Source: Blastococcus sp. DSM 46786 (GTDB taxonomy: Bacteria; Actinomycetota; Actinomycetes; Mycobacteriales; Geodermatophilaceae). From it: DNA of 64,000 bases. The position numbers and the translations under genes were made by a program. Positions 15,133 through 23,343 of this stretch are shown in pieces. The notes beneath the pieces were generated by a model. The model did no database searches and was not told the DNA's origin. It saw only the letters and a list, made by a program, of their open reading frames with translations. The stretch covers positions 62,001 to 126,000 of the forward strand of contig NZ_FOAO01000005.1 in the NCBI RefSeq assembly GCF_900109665.1. The letters are read 5' to 3'. Positions within the stretch are counted from its first letter, which is position 1. Every line of letters starts with the position of its first letter.

Positions 15133-16041
15133 GTGGCTGCCCCGGTCGAGCTGGAGTACGAGGTCGTCGACGTGTTCGCCCCGCGGGCGTTCGCCGGGAA
15201 TCCGCTGGCCGTGGTCTTCGACGCCGACGAGCTCACCACGGAGCAGTGCCAGGCGCTGGCCAACGAGTTCGCGCTCTCGGAGACCTCCTTCCTCTGCGCC
15301 CCCACCGAGGCCGGCGCCGACCACCCTGGCGGACCCGGCGATCCGAAGGCCGACTACAGGGTGCGGATCTTCACGCCCTACGCCGAGCTGCCCTTCGCCG
15401 GCCACCCGAGCGTCGGCGCGGCGCACACGCTGGTGCGCACCGGGCGGCTGCCGGCGGGGACGCTGCGCCAGGAGTGCGGCGCCGGGGTCCTCGACGTGGT
15501 GGTGGACGCCGACGGCGCGACCCTCTCCGGCGGCCGGCCCACGCTCCAGGACGGCCCGGCGCCCGCCGAGCTCGCCGCGGCGATGGGCCTGGACGCGGCC
15601 GACCTCACCGGCGTACCCGCGGACGTCGCCGGCTGCGGCCTGCCGTTCGGGTACCTCTCCGTCTGCCCCGACGCCGTCGACCGCGCCGTCCCCGACCCGC
15701 GGGCGCTCGCCGGGGTCGACGTGGGCGAGGGGGTGTCGGTGCTGTCCTGGGACGCCCCGACCGCGACCGCCCGCGCGCGGGTGTTCGCCCGCGACCTGGT
15801 CTGGGGCGAGGACCCGGCCACCGGCTCCGCGGCGCTGGGCGCCGGGGTGTGGCTGGTCGAGAGCGGGCTGCTGGCCGGTGAGGGCACGTCGAGCTACACC
15901 GTGCGGCAGGGCGAGCGGATGGGACGGCCCTCCGTCCTCGACTGCACCGTCACCGCCGCCGGCAGCCGGGCGGTCGCCGCGACCGTGCGCGGCGCCGTCG
16001 TGCCGGTCGCCTCCGGCCGGATCCGGGTGCCCAGCTGGTGA
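15133..16041 (+). CDS. PhzF-family isomerase
   Basis: A 302-residue protein of normal PhzF length. The N-terminus contains Y-E-V-V-D-V-F and F-A-G-N-P-L-A-V-V, and the catalytic Glu is expected in S-E-T-S-F-L. The second half repeats the fold (F-A-G-H-P-S-V-G-A-A-H, then E-D-P-A-T-G-S-A). PhzF and its relatives catalyse isomerisation or epimerisation of small acids. Only in phenazine producers is the phenazine role expected, and no phenazine genes lie here. The start is set by homology and by TACCGT at 15120-15125. It overlaps the next gene by 4 nt. Confidence 0.88.
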   Translation: MAAPVELEYEVVDVFAPRAFAGNPLAVVFDADELTTEQCQALANEFALSETSFLCAPTEAGADHPGGPGDPKADYRVRIFTPYAELPFAGHPSVGAAHTLVRTGRLPAGTLRQECGAGVLDVVVDADGATLSGGRPTLQDGPAPAELAAAMGLDAADLTGVPADVAGCGLPFGYLSVCPDAVDRAVPDPRALAGVDVGEGVSVLSWDAPTATARARVFARDLVWGEDPATGSAALGAGVWLVESGLLAGEGTSSYTVRQGERMGRPSVLDCTVTAAGSRAVAATVRGAVVPVASGRIRVPSW

Positions 16042-17006
16042 AGGACCCCGTTCCTCTCACGCCTCGCTCCGCTCGGCGCGAGCCTCTGAACGGGGCCGGC
16101 GCCGCCTGGGCGCTGCACCGGCCGGGGGGCCGGGAGTCCGGCCTGCTCTTCCTCGCCGTCGTCGGCGTCTCGCTCTCCGCGCCGCTGACCGCGATGGTCA
16201 CCGCGCCGATGCTGGCGCTGGCCTTCTGGCGGAACGCCGCCGGCGCCGCCGCGCTCCTCCCCGTCCTGCTCACCGGCGAGCGCGCCACCCTGTCCGGGCT
16301 CCGGTGGCGCGACCTGCGCAGCTCCGTCGTCGCCGGGCTCTTCCTCGCGGCCCACTTCGCCGCGTGGCTGCCGAGCTTGTCGATGACGACGGTGGCCGCC
16401 TCGGTCGCGCTGGTCACGACCACGCCGATCTGGACGGCGCTCGCCGCGCGCGTCTCCGGGGTGCGGCTGCCGGCCGCGGTGTGGGGCGGCCTGCTCCTGG
16501 CGTTCGCCGGCGTCGTCCTGATCGTGGGGGTGGACGTGACGGTGAGCACCGAGGCGCTCGCCGGCGACGCGCTCGCCCTGCTCGGGGCGATCTGCGCCGG
16601 GGGCTACGTGCTCGCCGGGGCCCGGGCGCGGCAGCGGCTGGCGACCTCGGCGTACGCCGTCGTCTGCTACTCGGTGTGCGCGGTCGTGATCGCGGTCGCG
16701 GCGCTGCTCGTCGACGCGCCGCTGACGGGTTTCGAGGCGCGCGACTGGTGGCTGATCGCGGCCATCACCGTCTCGGCGCAGCTCTTCGGCCACACCGTGC
16801 TCAACCTGGTGCTCTCGTCCGTGGGTCCCACGGTGGTGAGCCTCGCCGTCCTGCTCGAGGTGCCGGGCGCCCTGCTGTTCGCGCTCGTCCTGCTGCAGCA
16901 GGTGCCGCCGCTGCTGGCGCTGCCCGGGGTGCTCCTCGTGGTGGCCGGGGTGGCGCTGGTCGTGCGGGCGGGCCGGCCGCCGACGCTGGTCGAGCCCGCC
17001 ACCTGA
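16038..17006 (+). CDS. EamA/DMT-superfamily transporter
   Basis: A 322-residue protein with about ten membrane helices in two EamA repeats (about 30-155 and 170-310), typical of drug/metabolite exporters. The GTG start overlaps the phzF stop (GTGA). The first 20 codons (16038-16097) are almost entirely a copy of a dispersed hairpin repeat (16046-16095), so the extreme N-terminus is repeat-derived and probably not conserved. No better start precedes the first membrane helix. The substrate is unknown. Confidence 0.85.
   Translation: MKDPVPLTPRSARREPLNGAGAAWALHRPGGRESGLLFLAVVGVSLSAPLTAMVTAPMLALAFWRNAAGAAALLPVLLTGERATLSGLRWRDLRSSVVAGLFLAAHFAAWLPSLSMTTVAASVALVTTTPIWTALAARVSGVRLPAAVWGGLLLAFAGVVLIVGVDVTVSTEALAGDALALLGAICAGGYVLAGARARQRLATSAYAVVCYSVCAVVIAVAALLVDAPLTGFEARDWWLIAAITVSAQLFGHTVLNLVLSSVGPTVVSLAVLLEVPGALLFALVLLQQVPPLLALPGVLLVVAGVALVVRAGRPPTLVEPAT
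16046..16095. repeat. Dispersed hairpin repeat, copy 1
   Basis: Outer arms CCCCGTTC (16046-16053) and GAACGGGG (16088-16095) enclose a core near 16059-16083 that reads CACGCCTCGCTC then CGCTCGGCGCGAG. The core recurs at 62777-62800 with different but again self-complementary outer arms. This is the mark of a dispersed palindromic repeat. Here it overlaps the start of the EamA gene. Confidence 0.6.
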
Positions 17007-17201
17007 GCACCGGCCGGGCGGTCGTGGTCGCCCGGTCCGGTGAGCCGGCGCGTGTCGTCGGCCACACCCGCCCGTGCGCCGAGGCGGTCCGGGCGGTGGC
17101 CGGAGGGCGACGTGATCACGCCGTCGCTACCCTCCGGTAGCCGAGAAGACGATCCGCCCAGCAGTGTTGTCCACCCACCCCACCACCCCAGCGGAGGCAC
17201 C

Positions 17202-18155
17202 GTGGCCGAGCTCCGATCCCGTCGTTCCAACCTCGCCGTCCCCGGCAGCAACCCCCGGTTCCTGGAGAAGGCCAAGGGCCTGCCCGCCGACCAGGTCTTC
17301 CTCGACCTGGAGGACGCGTGCGCGCCGCTGGCCAAGCCCGGCGCCCGCAAGAACATCGTCGCGGCCCTGAACGAGGGCGGCTGGGGCGAGAAGATCCGCA
17401 CCGTCCGGGTCAACGACTGGACGACGGAGTGGACCTTCCAGGACGTGCTCGAGGTCGTCGGCGGGGCCGGTGCGAACCTCGACTGCATCATGCTGCCGAA
17501 GGTCCAGGACGCCGCCCAGGTCAAGGCGCTGGACATGCTGCTCACCCAGATCGAGAAGGCCAACGGGCTCGAGGTCGGCCGGATCGGCATCGAGGCGCAG
17601 ATCGAGACGGCGCAGGGCCTGATCAACGTCAACGACATCGCCAACGCCTGCGACCGCATCGAGACGATCATCTTCGGCCCGGCCGACTTCATGGCGAGCA
17701 TCAACATGAAGTCCCTGGTCGTCGGCGCCCTGCACCCCGATTACCCGGGCGACCCGTTCCACTACATCCTCATGCAGATCCTCATGGCCGCCCGCGCCCG
17801 CGGCGTGCAGGCGATCGACGGCCCCTTCCTGCAGGTGCGCGACGTGCCCGCCTTCGAGGAGGTCGCCAAGCGCTCGGCGATGCTCGGCTTCGACGGCAAG
17901 TGGGTGCTGCACCCGGGCCAGATCGACGCCGCCAACGAGATCTACGCGCCGTCGCAGGAGGACTACGACCACGCCGAGCTGATCCTCGACGCCTACGACT
18001 GGGCGACGTCGGAGGCCGGCGGCAAGAAGGGCTCGGCGATGCTGGGCGACGAGATGATCGACGAGGCCAGCCGCAAGATGGCCCTGGTCATCGCCGGCAA
18101 GGGGCGGGCGGCCGGTCTGCAGCGGACGTCGTCCTTCACCCCGCCGGAGGCGTGA
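17202..18155 (+). CDS. HpcH/HpaI-family CoA-ester lyase (malyl-CoA or citramalyl-CoA lyase-like)
   Basis: From GTG 17202 this encodes 317 residues of the citrate lyase beta/malyl-CoA lyase TIM-barrel family. The N-terminus has S-N-L-A-V-P-G-S-N-P. The metal-binding acids are in D-L-E-D-A and in E-A-Q-I-E-T-A (near residue 137), and G-P-A-D-F follows. These enzymes cleave or form (methyl)malyl-CoA. An ethylmalonyl-CoA pathway role is possible, because an acyl-CoA dehydrogenase follows 600 bp downstream, but ccr and ecm are not in the window. The GTG follows AGCGGAGG. A TACCCT at 17128-17133 could be its -10 box. Confidence 0.85.
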   Translation: MAELRSRRSNLAVPGSNPRFLEKAKGLPADQVFLDLEDACAPLAKPGARKNIVAALNEGGWGEKIRTVRVNDWTTEWTFQDVLEVVGGAGANLDCIMLPKVQDAAQVKALDMLLTQIEKANGLEVGRIGIEAQIETAQGLINVNDIANACDRIETIIFGPADFMASINMKSLVVGALHPDYPGDPFHYILMQILMAARARGVQAIDGPFLQVRDVPAFEEVAKRSAMLGFDGKWVLHPGQIDAANEIYAPSQEDYDHAELILDAYDWATSEAGGKKGSAMLGDEMIDEASRKMALVIAGKGRAAGLQRTSSFTPPEA

Positions 18156-18160
18156 CCCGG

Positions 18161-18218
18161 GCATAGGAAGCTTTACCTGCGGATCCGACCCGCGATCCGC
18201 AGGTAAAGCTTCCTATGC
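18161..18218. terminator. 25-bp perfect AT-richer hairpin between convergent genes
   Basis: Arm 18161-18185 is the exact reverse complement of 18194-18218, with an 8-nt loop. The arm includes AGGAAGCTTTACCTGC, far less GC-rich than its surroundings. It begins 5 bp after the lyase stop and ends 9 bp before the convergent DUF4190 stop. It probably terminates both genes. The length and composition also suit a mobile palindromic repeat. Confidence 0.7.
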
Positions 18219-18227
18219 CTCGCGCGA

Positions 18228-18593
18228 TCAGGGGCCGAAGCCGGTGCTGCTCAGCGTCGTGAAGGCGACGACCCAGAGCAGGATGATCAGCACGAAGAAG
18301 CCGGTGACCAGGCCGCCGACGATGATCCCGGCCAGCGCCAGCCCGGCCCCGTCCTCGCCGGTCCGGCGGATCTGCTTGCGGGCCACGATGCCCAGGACCA
18401 GCCCGGCCGGCGCGAAGACGAACGCCATGACCAGGGCCAGGATGGCCAGCGTGTTGGTCGGCCGGCCCCACTGCGGTGGGCCGTAACCCGGCGGTGGGCC
18501 GTAGGGCTGCCCGTAGCCGGGCGGGGGTCCGTAGCCGGGCGGCGGCCCGTAGCCGGGGGCGGCGCCGTGCGGCGGCTCGTCGCGGGAGGTCAC
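18228..18593 (-). CDS. DUF4190-type small membrane protein with Gly/Pro/Tyr-rich N-terminus
   Basis: From GTG 18593 this encodes 121 residues. The first 45 are repeats of the type P-P-P-G-Y-G. They are followed by two membrane segments (about 48-72 and 85-112) flanking R-K-Q-I-R-R-T-G-E-D-G-A-G, the DUF4190 signature loop. The function is unknown; such proteins are common in actinobacterial membranes. A minus-strand TAGCGT (18606-18601) lies 7 nt before GTG 18593 and favours that start over GTG 18602. Confidence 0.8.
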   Translation of the reverse strand: MTSRDEPPHGAAPGYGPPPGYGPPPGYGQPYGPPPGYGPPQWGRPTNTLAILALVMAFVFAPAGLVLGIVARKQIRRTGEDGAGLALAGIIVGGLVTGFFVLIILLWVVAFTTLSSTGFGP

Positions 18594-18760
18594 CCGCGGC
18601 ACGCTAGCCCGCGCCGGCCGCCGGTGGTCCGATCACCGCACCTCTGCCGGGCATGCCGTCCGCTGCGCGCGGGAGTGACCGAGCGCACGCAGAGGGTGCG
18701 GTCCCGGTACCTCATACTCGCCGGTAGCCCGGACACCGGAGTCCCCCGAGGAGTGAACCT

Positions 18761-19960
18761 GTGACGCGACTGGCCCAGACCGCCGACCTGACCGACATCC
18801 AGCAGGAGATCCTGTCGACGGTCAGGAGCTTCGTCGACAAGGAGATCATCCCGCACGCGCAGGAGCTCGAGCACGGCGACGTCTACCCGCAGGAGATCGT
18901 CGACGGGCTCAAGGAGCTGGGCATCTTCGGGCTGATGATCCCCGAGGAGTACGGCGGCCTCGGCGAGTCGCTGCTCACCTACGCGCTGGTGGTCGAGGAG
19001 ATCGCCCGCGGGTGGATGAGCGTCTCCGGCGTCATCAACACGCACTTCATCGTCGCGTACATGATCAAGCAGCACGGCACGCAGGCGCAGAAGGAGCACT
19101 ACCTGCCCCGCATGGCCACCGGCGAGGTGCGCGGTGCGTTCTCGATGTCCGAGCCAGGGCTGGGCTCCGACGTCGCCGGCATCCGCACCAAGGCGGTCGA
19201 GCAGGCCGACGGCGGCTACGTCATCGACGGCCAGAAGATGTGGCTGACCAACGGCGGCAGCTCCACCCTGGTCGCGGCGCTCGTGCGCACCGAGCTGGGC
19301 GCGGAGAAGGCGCACCAGAACCTGACCACGTTCCTCGTCGAGAAGCCGGCCGGGTTCGGCCAGGTCAAGCCCGGGCTCACCATCCCCGGCAAGATCGACA
19401 AGATGGGCTACAAGGGCGTCGACACCACCGAGCTGGTGTTCGACGGCTACCGGGCCGAGGCCTCCGACATCCTCGGTGGCGAGCCGGGCCGCGGCTTCGC
19501 CCAGATGATGGACGGCGTCGAGGTCGGCCGGGTCAACGTCGCCGCGCGCGCCTGCGGCATCTCCATCCGCGCCTTCGAGCTCGCCGTCGCCTACGCCCAG
19601 CAGCGGGAGACGTTCGGCAAGCCCATCGCCGCGCACCAGGCGATCGCCTTCCAGCTCGCCGAGATGGCGACCAAGGTCGAGGCCGCGCACCTGATGATGG
19701 TCAACGCCGCCCGCCTCAAGGACGCCGGCAAGCGCAACGACGTCGAAGCCGGCATGGCCAAGCTGATCGCCAGCGAGTACTGCGCCGAGGTGACCACGCA
19801 GTCCTTCCGCATCCACGGCGGCTACGGGTACTCCAAGGAGTACGAGATCGAGCGGCTCATGCGCGAGGCGCCGTTCCTGCTCATCGGCGAGGGCACCAGT
19901 GAGATCCAGAAGACGATCATCAGCCGGGGTCTGCTCAAGACCTACAAGCTGAAGGGCTGA
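18761..19960 (+). CDS. Acyl-CoA dehydrogenase
   Basis: A 399-residue flavoprotein of the acyl-CoA dehydrogenase fold. The N-terminal helical domain is followed by the beta domain with the FAD-binding signature (F-S-M-S-E-P-G-L-G-S-D, then M-W-L-T-N-G-G). The C-terminal helices contain R-I-H-G-G-Y-G-Y and the presumed catalytic Glu in I-G-E-G-T-S-E-I-Q. It oxidises an acyl-CoA to the enoyl-CoA, passing electrons to ETF. The substrate is not readable; methylsuccinyl-CoA is possible given the upstream CoA-ester lyase. GTG 18761 follows CCGAGGAG. Confidence 0.92.
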   Translation: MTRLAQTADLTDIQQEILSTVRSFVDKEIIPHAQELEHGDVYPQEIVDGLKELGIFGLMIPEEYGGLGESLLTYALVVEEIARGWMSVSGVINTHFIVAYMIKQHGTQAQKEHYLPRMATGEVRGAFSMSEPGLGSDVAGIRTKAVEQADGGYVIDGQKMWLTNGGSSTLVAALVRTELGAEKAHQNLTTFLVEKPAGFGQVKPGLTIPGKIDKMGYKGVDTTELVFDGYRAEASDILGGEPGRGFAQMMDGVEVGRVNVAARACGISIRAFELAVAYAQQRETFGKPIAAHQAIAFQLAEMATKVEAAHLMMVNAARLKDAGKRNDVEAGMAKLIASEYCAEVTTQSFRIHGGYGYSKEYEIERLMREAPFLLIGEGTSEIQKTIISRGLLKTYKLKG

Positions 19961-19971
19961 ACGCCCGGACC

Positions 19972-20000
19972 GGCCCCGCTCCTCGCCGAGGAGCGGGGCC
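19972..20000 (+). terminator. Terminator stem-loop of the acyl-CoA dehydrogenase gene
   Basis: GGCCCCGCTCCTCG (19972-19985) and its reverse complement (19987-20000) form a very stable hairpin with a tight loop, 11 bp after the stop codon. Confidence 0.75.
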
Positions 20001-20020
20001 GAGCCATGTCCGGAGGACGG

Positions 20021-20055
20021 TAGCGCTCTGCCCCGCCGGGGTGGGCAGAGCGCTA
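20021..20055. terminator. Second inverted repeat, between acyl-CoA dehydrogenase and ABC permease
   Basis: TAGCGCTCTGCCC (20021-20033) pairs perfectly with 20043-20055. It lies just before the stop of the convergent ABC permease and probably ends that transcript. Confidence 0.55.
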
Positions 20056-20082
20056 CTGCCCCGGAGTCCTGTCCGGGCCCGG

Positions 20083-20883
20083 TCAGCCTCCGGCCCGAGC
20101 GGGGCGGCGTTCGTAGTTCGCCCGCGCCCAGAGGTAGCCGACGAGCGCGATGCCGGCGCACCAGCTCACAGCCGCCAGTCCGCTCGACCCGATCGCGGTC
20201 CCGTTCAGCAGACCACGGACGGTCTCGATGATCGGGGTGAACGGCTGGTGCTCGGCGAACCAGCGCAGCCCAGACGGCATGGACTCGACCGGCACGAACC
20301 CGCTGCCGAAGAACGGCAGCAGCATCAGTGGCATGGGCAGGTTGCTGGCCGCCTCGACGGACTTCGTGTACATGCCCATCGCCACCGACAGCCAGGAGAG
20401 CGCGAAGCTGGTCAGCGCCAGGACGGCGACGGCCCCGAGCCATCCCAGCGGCCCGGCGTCCGGCCGGTAGCCGAGCAGCAGGGCGACCGCGACGACGAGC
20501 GCCAGCCCGACCACCGTCTGGATCACCGCGCCGACCACGTGCCCGGTGAGCACCGCCGCGCGGGCGATCGACAGGGTGCGGAACCGGCTGATGATCCCCT
20601 CCGTCATGTCCATGGCGATCCCGATCGCCGTGCCCTGCGCCCCACCGGTGATCGCGAGCACGAGGATCCCGGGGACGACGTAGGAGAGGTACTCCGCCCG
20701 TCCGCCGGCGGGGGCACCCAGGCCGGCTCCCAGGGTGCCGCCGAAGACGTAGACGAACAGCAGCAGGAAGACGATCGGCATCACGGCGACGATCACGGTC
20801 AGCCCCGGGTAGCGCAGCGCGCGCCTGAGATTGCGGCGGAGCATCGTCGCCGAGTCGTCCAGGGTCAGTCCCAGTGCGGTCAC
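20083..20883 (-). CDS. ABC-2-type (DrrB-like) transporter permease
   Basis: From GTG 20883 this encodes 266 residues with six membrane segments, the ABC-2 permease layout. An amphipathic N-terminal helix (M-L-R-R-N-L-R-R) precedes segment one, and F-G-S-G-F-V-P-V-E-S-M-P lies before the last pair. The start overlaps the ATPase stop by 4 nt, so the two form one exporter. Relatives export daunorubicin-like drugs, lipids or polysaccharides; the substrate is not known here. Confidence 0.88.
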   Translation of the reverse strand: MTALGLTLDDSATMLRRNLRRALRYPGLTVIVAVMPIVFLLLFVYVFGGTLGAGLGAPAGGRAEYLSYVVPGILVLAITGGAQGTAIGIAMDMTEGIISRFRTLSIARAAVLTGHVVGAVIQTVVGLALVVAVALLLGYRPDAGPLGWLGAVAVLALTSFALSWLSVAMGMYTKSVEAASNLPMPLMLLPFFGSGFVPVESMPSGLRWFAEHQPFTPIIETVRGLLNGTAIGSSGLAAVSWCAGIALVGYLWARANYERRPARAGG

Positions 20884-21821
20884 GAAGGCACCTCTTCTGC
20901 GGCGGGCCGGCCGGTCAGGGCCAGGAAGACGTCGTCCAGATCGGGGGTGTGCAGGCTCAGGCCGGCCACGTCGAGGCGGGCGTCGTCGAGCCGGGCGAGC
21001 AGCGCCTTGAGGGCGGCGACGCTGCCGTCGCCGGGGACCTCGAGGGCGAGGGCGGCGCGGTCGGCCACGGGGACGCCGAGCACGCGGGCGGCCTCCTCGA
21101 GGTCGGGGGCCGCGGTGAACTGCAGCCGCACGTGCCCGCCGGGGACCGTGCGCTTGAGCTCGTCGGAGGTCCCCTCGGCGACCAGCCGGCCGCCGTCCAG
21201 GACGCCGATCCGGTCGGCCAGCTCGTCCGCCTCGTCCAGGTACTGGGTGGTGAGCAGGATCGTCACGCCGTCGGCGACCAGGTCGCGGACTGCGTCCCAC
21301 ATGGCCCGGCGGCTGCGCGGGTCGAGGCCGGTGGTCGGCTCGTCCAAGAAGACGATGCGCGGATCACCCATCAGGCCCATGGCCAGGTCGAGCTTGCGGC
21401 GCATGCCGCCGGAGTAGGTGACCGGCGAGGTGGACGCGGCCTCGCCCAGGTCGAAGCGCTCGAGCAGGGCCGCGGCGCGGGCCCGGCCGGTGCGCCGGTC
21501 GAGGTGGAGCAGGTCGGCCATCAGGCGGAGGTTCTCCGCGCCGGTCAGCAGGTTGTCGACGGCCGAGAACTGGCCGGTCAGGGCGATCGAGGCGCGCACG
21601 GCGTCGGGCTCGCGCCGCACGTCGTGGCCCGCGATGCGCGCCTCCCCGGCGTCCGCCGGGGTCAGCGTGGACAGGATGTCGACGGTGGTCGTCTTGCCCG
21701 CCCCGTTGGGGCCGAGCAGGGCGAAGACCGATCCTTCCGGCACGGCGAGGTCGAGGCCGTCGAGGACGACCAGGGAGCCGAAGGACTTGCGCAGTCCCCG
21801 TACGGAGATGGCGGCGGTCAT
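20880..21821 (-). CDS. ABC transporter ATP-binding protein, DrrA family
   Basis: A 313-residue ATPase. Walker A is G-P-N-G-A-G-K-T-T near residue 38, the Q-loop is in A-L-T-G-Q-F, the signature is Y-S-G-G-M-R-R-K, and Walker B is I-V-F-L-D-E-P-T-T-G-L. The C-terminal 80 residues match the DrrA-type regulatory extension. It energises the coupled permease. Upstream in the same direction lie a DUF4097 protein and a ribbon-helix-helix regulator, which probably form one operon. Confidence 0.9.
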   Translation of the reverse strand: MTAAISVRGLRKSFGSLVVLDGLDLAVPEGSVFALLGPNGAGKTTTVDILSTLTPADAGEARIAGHDVRREPDAVRASIALTGQFSAVDNLLTGAENLRLMADLLHLDRRTGRARAAALLERFDLGEAASTSPVTYSGGMRRKLDLAMGLMGDPRIVFLDEPTTGLDPRSRRAMWDAVRDLVADGVTILLTTQYLDEADELADRIGVLDGGRLVAEGTSDELKRTVPGGHVRLQFTAAPDLEEAARVLGVPVADRAALALEVPGDGSVAALKALLARLDDARLDVAGLSLHTPDLDDVFLALTGRPAAEEVPS

Positions 21822-21833
21822 GGTCAGGTCCTC

Positions 21834-22625
21834 TCAGGCCCGGCGGATCAGGATGTCGCCGTAGGAGGTGCGGGCGTGGATCTCGACGGTCTCCGCCGAA
21901 CCCTCCGGCCCCTCGCTCTCGGTCAGCAGGTTGCGTACGCGGCCCGCGCCGGAGGAGACGTCCAGCCAGGCGGCCGTCCCCTCGGGCACCCCCGCCTCGA
22001 CCTCGCCGTAGGCGGTCTCCAGGACCAGCGAGCCGCGGACGGCCCGGCCGACACGCACCTGGCCGTACTTCGTCGTGCCGGTCAGCGATGCCAGCGCGCG
22101 TTCGACGGTGACGTTGCCGTAGCCGGTCTCCAGCCGCGCGGGACCGGCGGTCTCGCCCACCCGGACGTCGCCGTAGGCGGTGGTCGCGTCGGTCTCGCCC
22201 TCGACGGCACCGGCCGAGATGTTGCCGCTCGCGCTCCGGGCGCGCAGGCTCCTCGCCTGGTCGAGGCGGACGCCGCCGTACCGGCTCTCCAGGTCGGCGG
22301 CGCCGAGCCGGCCGGTGCAGGTGACGTCGCCGGCGGTGGTGCGGACGTCCAGGGAGGATCCGGCGGGCAGCACGACGTCGACCTCGATCTCCGGGGCCGA
22401 GCCGAAGAACGGCAACCGCGGCCGGCTGGTGGACCGGACGAGCAGCTCGCCGTCGCGGAAGGTGACCTCGGTCTGCTCGGCGGCGGTGACGTCGGCGGGC
22501 TTGGCCGCGTTCCGCGGGCGGACGGTGACGGTGGTGTCGTACCGGTCGTCCGCGCGGACCTGCACGGCGCCGTGGACCACCTGAATGCGGGCCGTGATCG
22601 GCCCGGGGGTGTCGAACGTGGGCAT
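21834..22625 (-). CDS. DUF4097 beta-strand-repeat protein
   Basis: A 263-residue protein built of short repeated beta strands (V-R-V-G-E-T, then L-E-T-G-Y-G-N-V, then T-T-K-Y-G-Q-V-R-V-G, then L-E-T-A-Y-G-E-V), the adhesin-like DUF4097 architecture. There is no signal peptide or membrane helix. The function of the family is unknown. It ends 12 bp before the ABC ATPase start and follows a ribbon-helix-helix gene, an arrangement often seen in actinobacteria with DrrAB-type exporters. Confidence 0.85.
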   Translation of the reverse strand: MPTFDTPGPITARIQVVHGAVQVRADDRYDTTVTVRPRNAAKPADVTAAEQTEVTFRDGELLVRSTSRPRLPFFGSAPEIEVDVVLPAGSSLDVRTTAGDVTCTGRLGAADLESRYGGVRLDQARSLRARSASGNISAGAVEGETDATTAYGDVRVGETAGPARLETGYGNVTVERALASLTGTTKYGQVRVGRAVRGSLVLETAYGEVEAGVPEGTAAWLDVSSGAGRVRNLLTESEGPEGSAETVEIHARTSYGDILIRRA

Positions 22626-22711
22626 GGCTGCGCCCTCCTCGGGGCAGGGGGGATCGCCCCCGGACCGGTCGGCCGGGGTCGGTGGTGCTCGGTGCTGAGG
22701 TGCGGGCGGGG

Positions 22712-23236
22712 CTAGCGCGCCCAGCCCGTGTACTGGGAGCCGTGGGACCGGCGGCCGCGACGGGCGTCGGAGGACGGGCGCGGCTGGGGCTCCATCGCGG
22801 TGGCGACGGCCCGGACCAGCCAGGTGTTCACCGAGACGCCGAGGCGGGCGGCCGCCTCGTCGACGCGGCCCTTGAGCTGCTCGGGGAGCCGCAGCGTGAT
22901 GCGCACGGTGCTGCCCTCGTCCAGGTCGGCGGGCGCGGGGCCGGCCGGCTCGGGGGGGTCGGTGTTGGTGGCCGGGCCGGCGGGCGGCTCGGCCGGGGGG
23001 TGGGTGATGGCGAAGCCGAGGTCGCTGCCGCGGAGCCGGACGTCGACGGCGCCGGGGGCGAACTGGCCGGTGAGCTCCTCGGCCGCCTGGGACAGGGCGC
23101 TGAGCAGTGCCAGCCGGATCGAGGACTCCAGCGGGGCGGTGAGCCGCTCCGCCAGCGCGCGGGCCTCCTCGCCACCGGCGTCGGCCGCGGTCAACAGGTC
23201 GCGGCGGAGCTGGTCGACGAACGGCGTCAGATCCAT
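22712..23236 (-). CDS. Ribbon-helix-helix (HicB/Arc-like) regulator
   Basis: A 174-residue protein. Residues 1-85 form a helical domain of unknown role, followed by a Pro-rich linker. Residues about 110-150 form an RHH DNA-binding domain (T-V-R-I-T-L-R-L-P-E-Q-L-K, then V-S-V-N-T-W-L-V-R-A). A basic tail ends the protein. It is annotated in relatives as HicB-like, but no HicA toxin gene is present. It heads the DUF4097-exporter operon. Two TGAC palindromes a few base pairs upstream of its start look like its own operator. Confidence 0.8.
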   Translation of the reverse strand: MDLTPFVDQLRRDLLTAADAGGEEARALAERLTAPLESSIRLALLSALSQAAEELTGQFAPGAVDVRLRGSDLGFAITHPPAEPPAGPATNTDPPEPAGPAPADLDEGSTVRITLRLPEQLKGRVDEAAARLGVSVNTWLVRAVATAMEPQPRPSSDARRGRRSHGSQYTGWAR

Positions 23237-23239
23237 GGC

Positions 23240-23266
23240 GTCACTGTGACACCATTCTGACGTCAG
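23240..23266 (-). promoter_or_regulatory. Candidate RHH operator: two TGAC palindromes
   Basis: GTCACTGTGAC (23240-23250) and CTGACGTCAG (23257-23266) are both palindromes built on TGAC half-sites, 6 bp apart. They lie directly upstream of the RHH start at 23236. The spacing would place two RHH dimers side by side and block transcription or initiation. Confidence 0.45.
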
Positions 23267-23343
23267 TGCAAGAACTTCATGACACCACCAGGTGCGCGGG
23301 CCTGCCGAGGCGTTTCCCGGGGCCCGGGTGTAGGCAGGGAGGC

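Noticed and set aside
22712-23236. HicAB toxin-antitoxin system
   Set aside because: Only a ribbon-helix-helix protein is present; no HicA-like gene adjoins it, and it leads a DUF4097-exporter operon.
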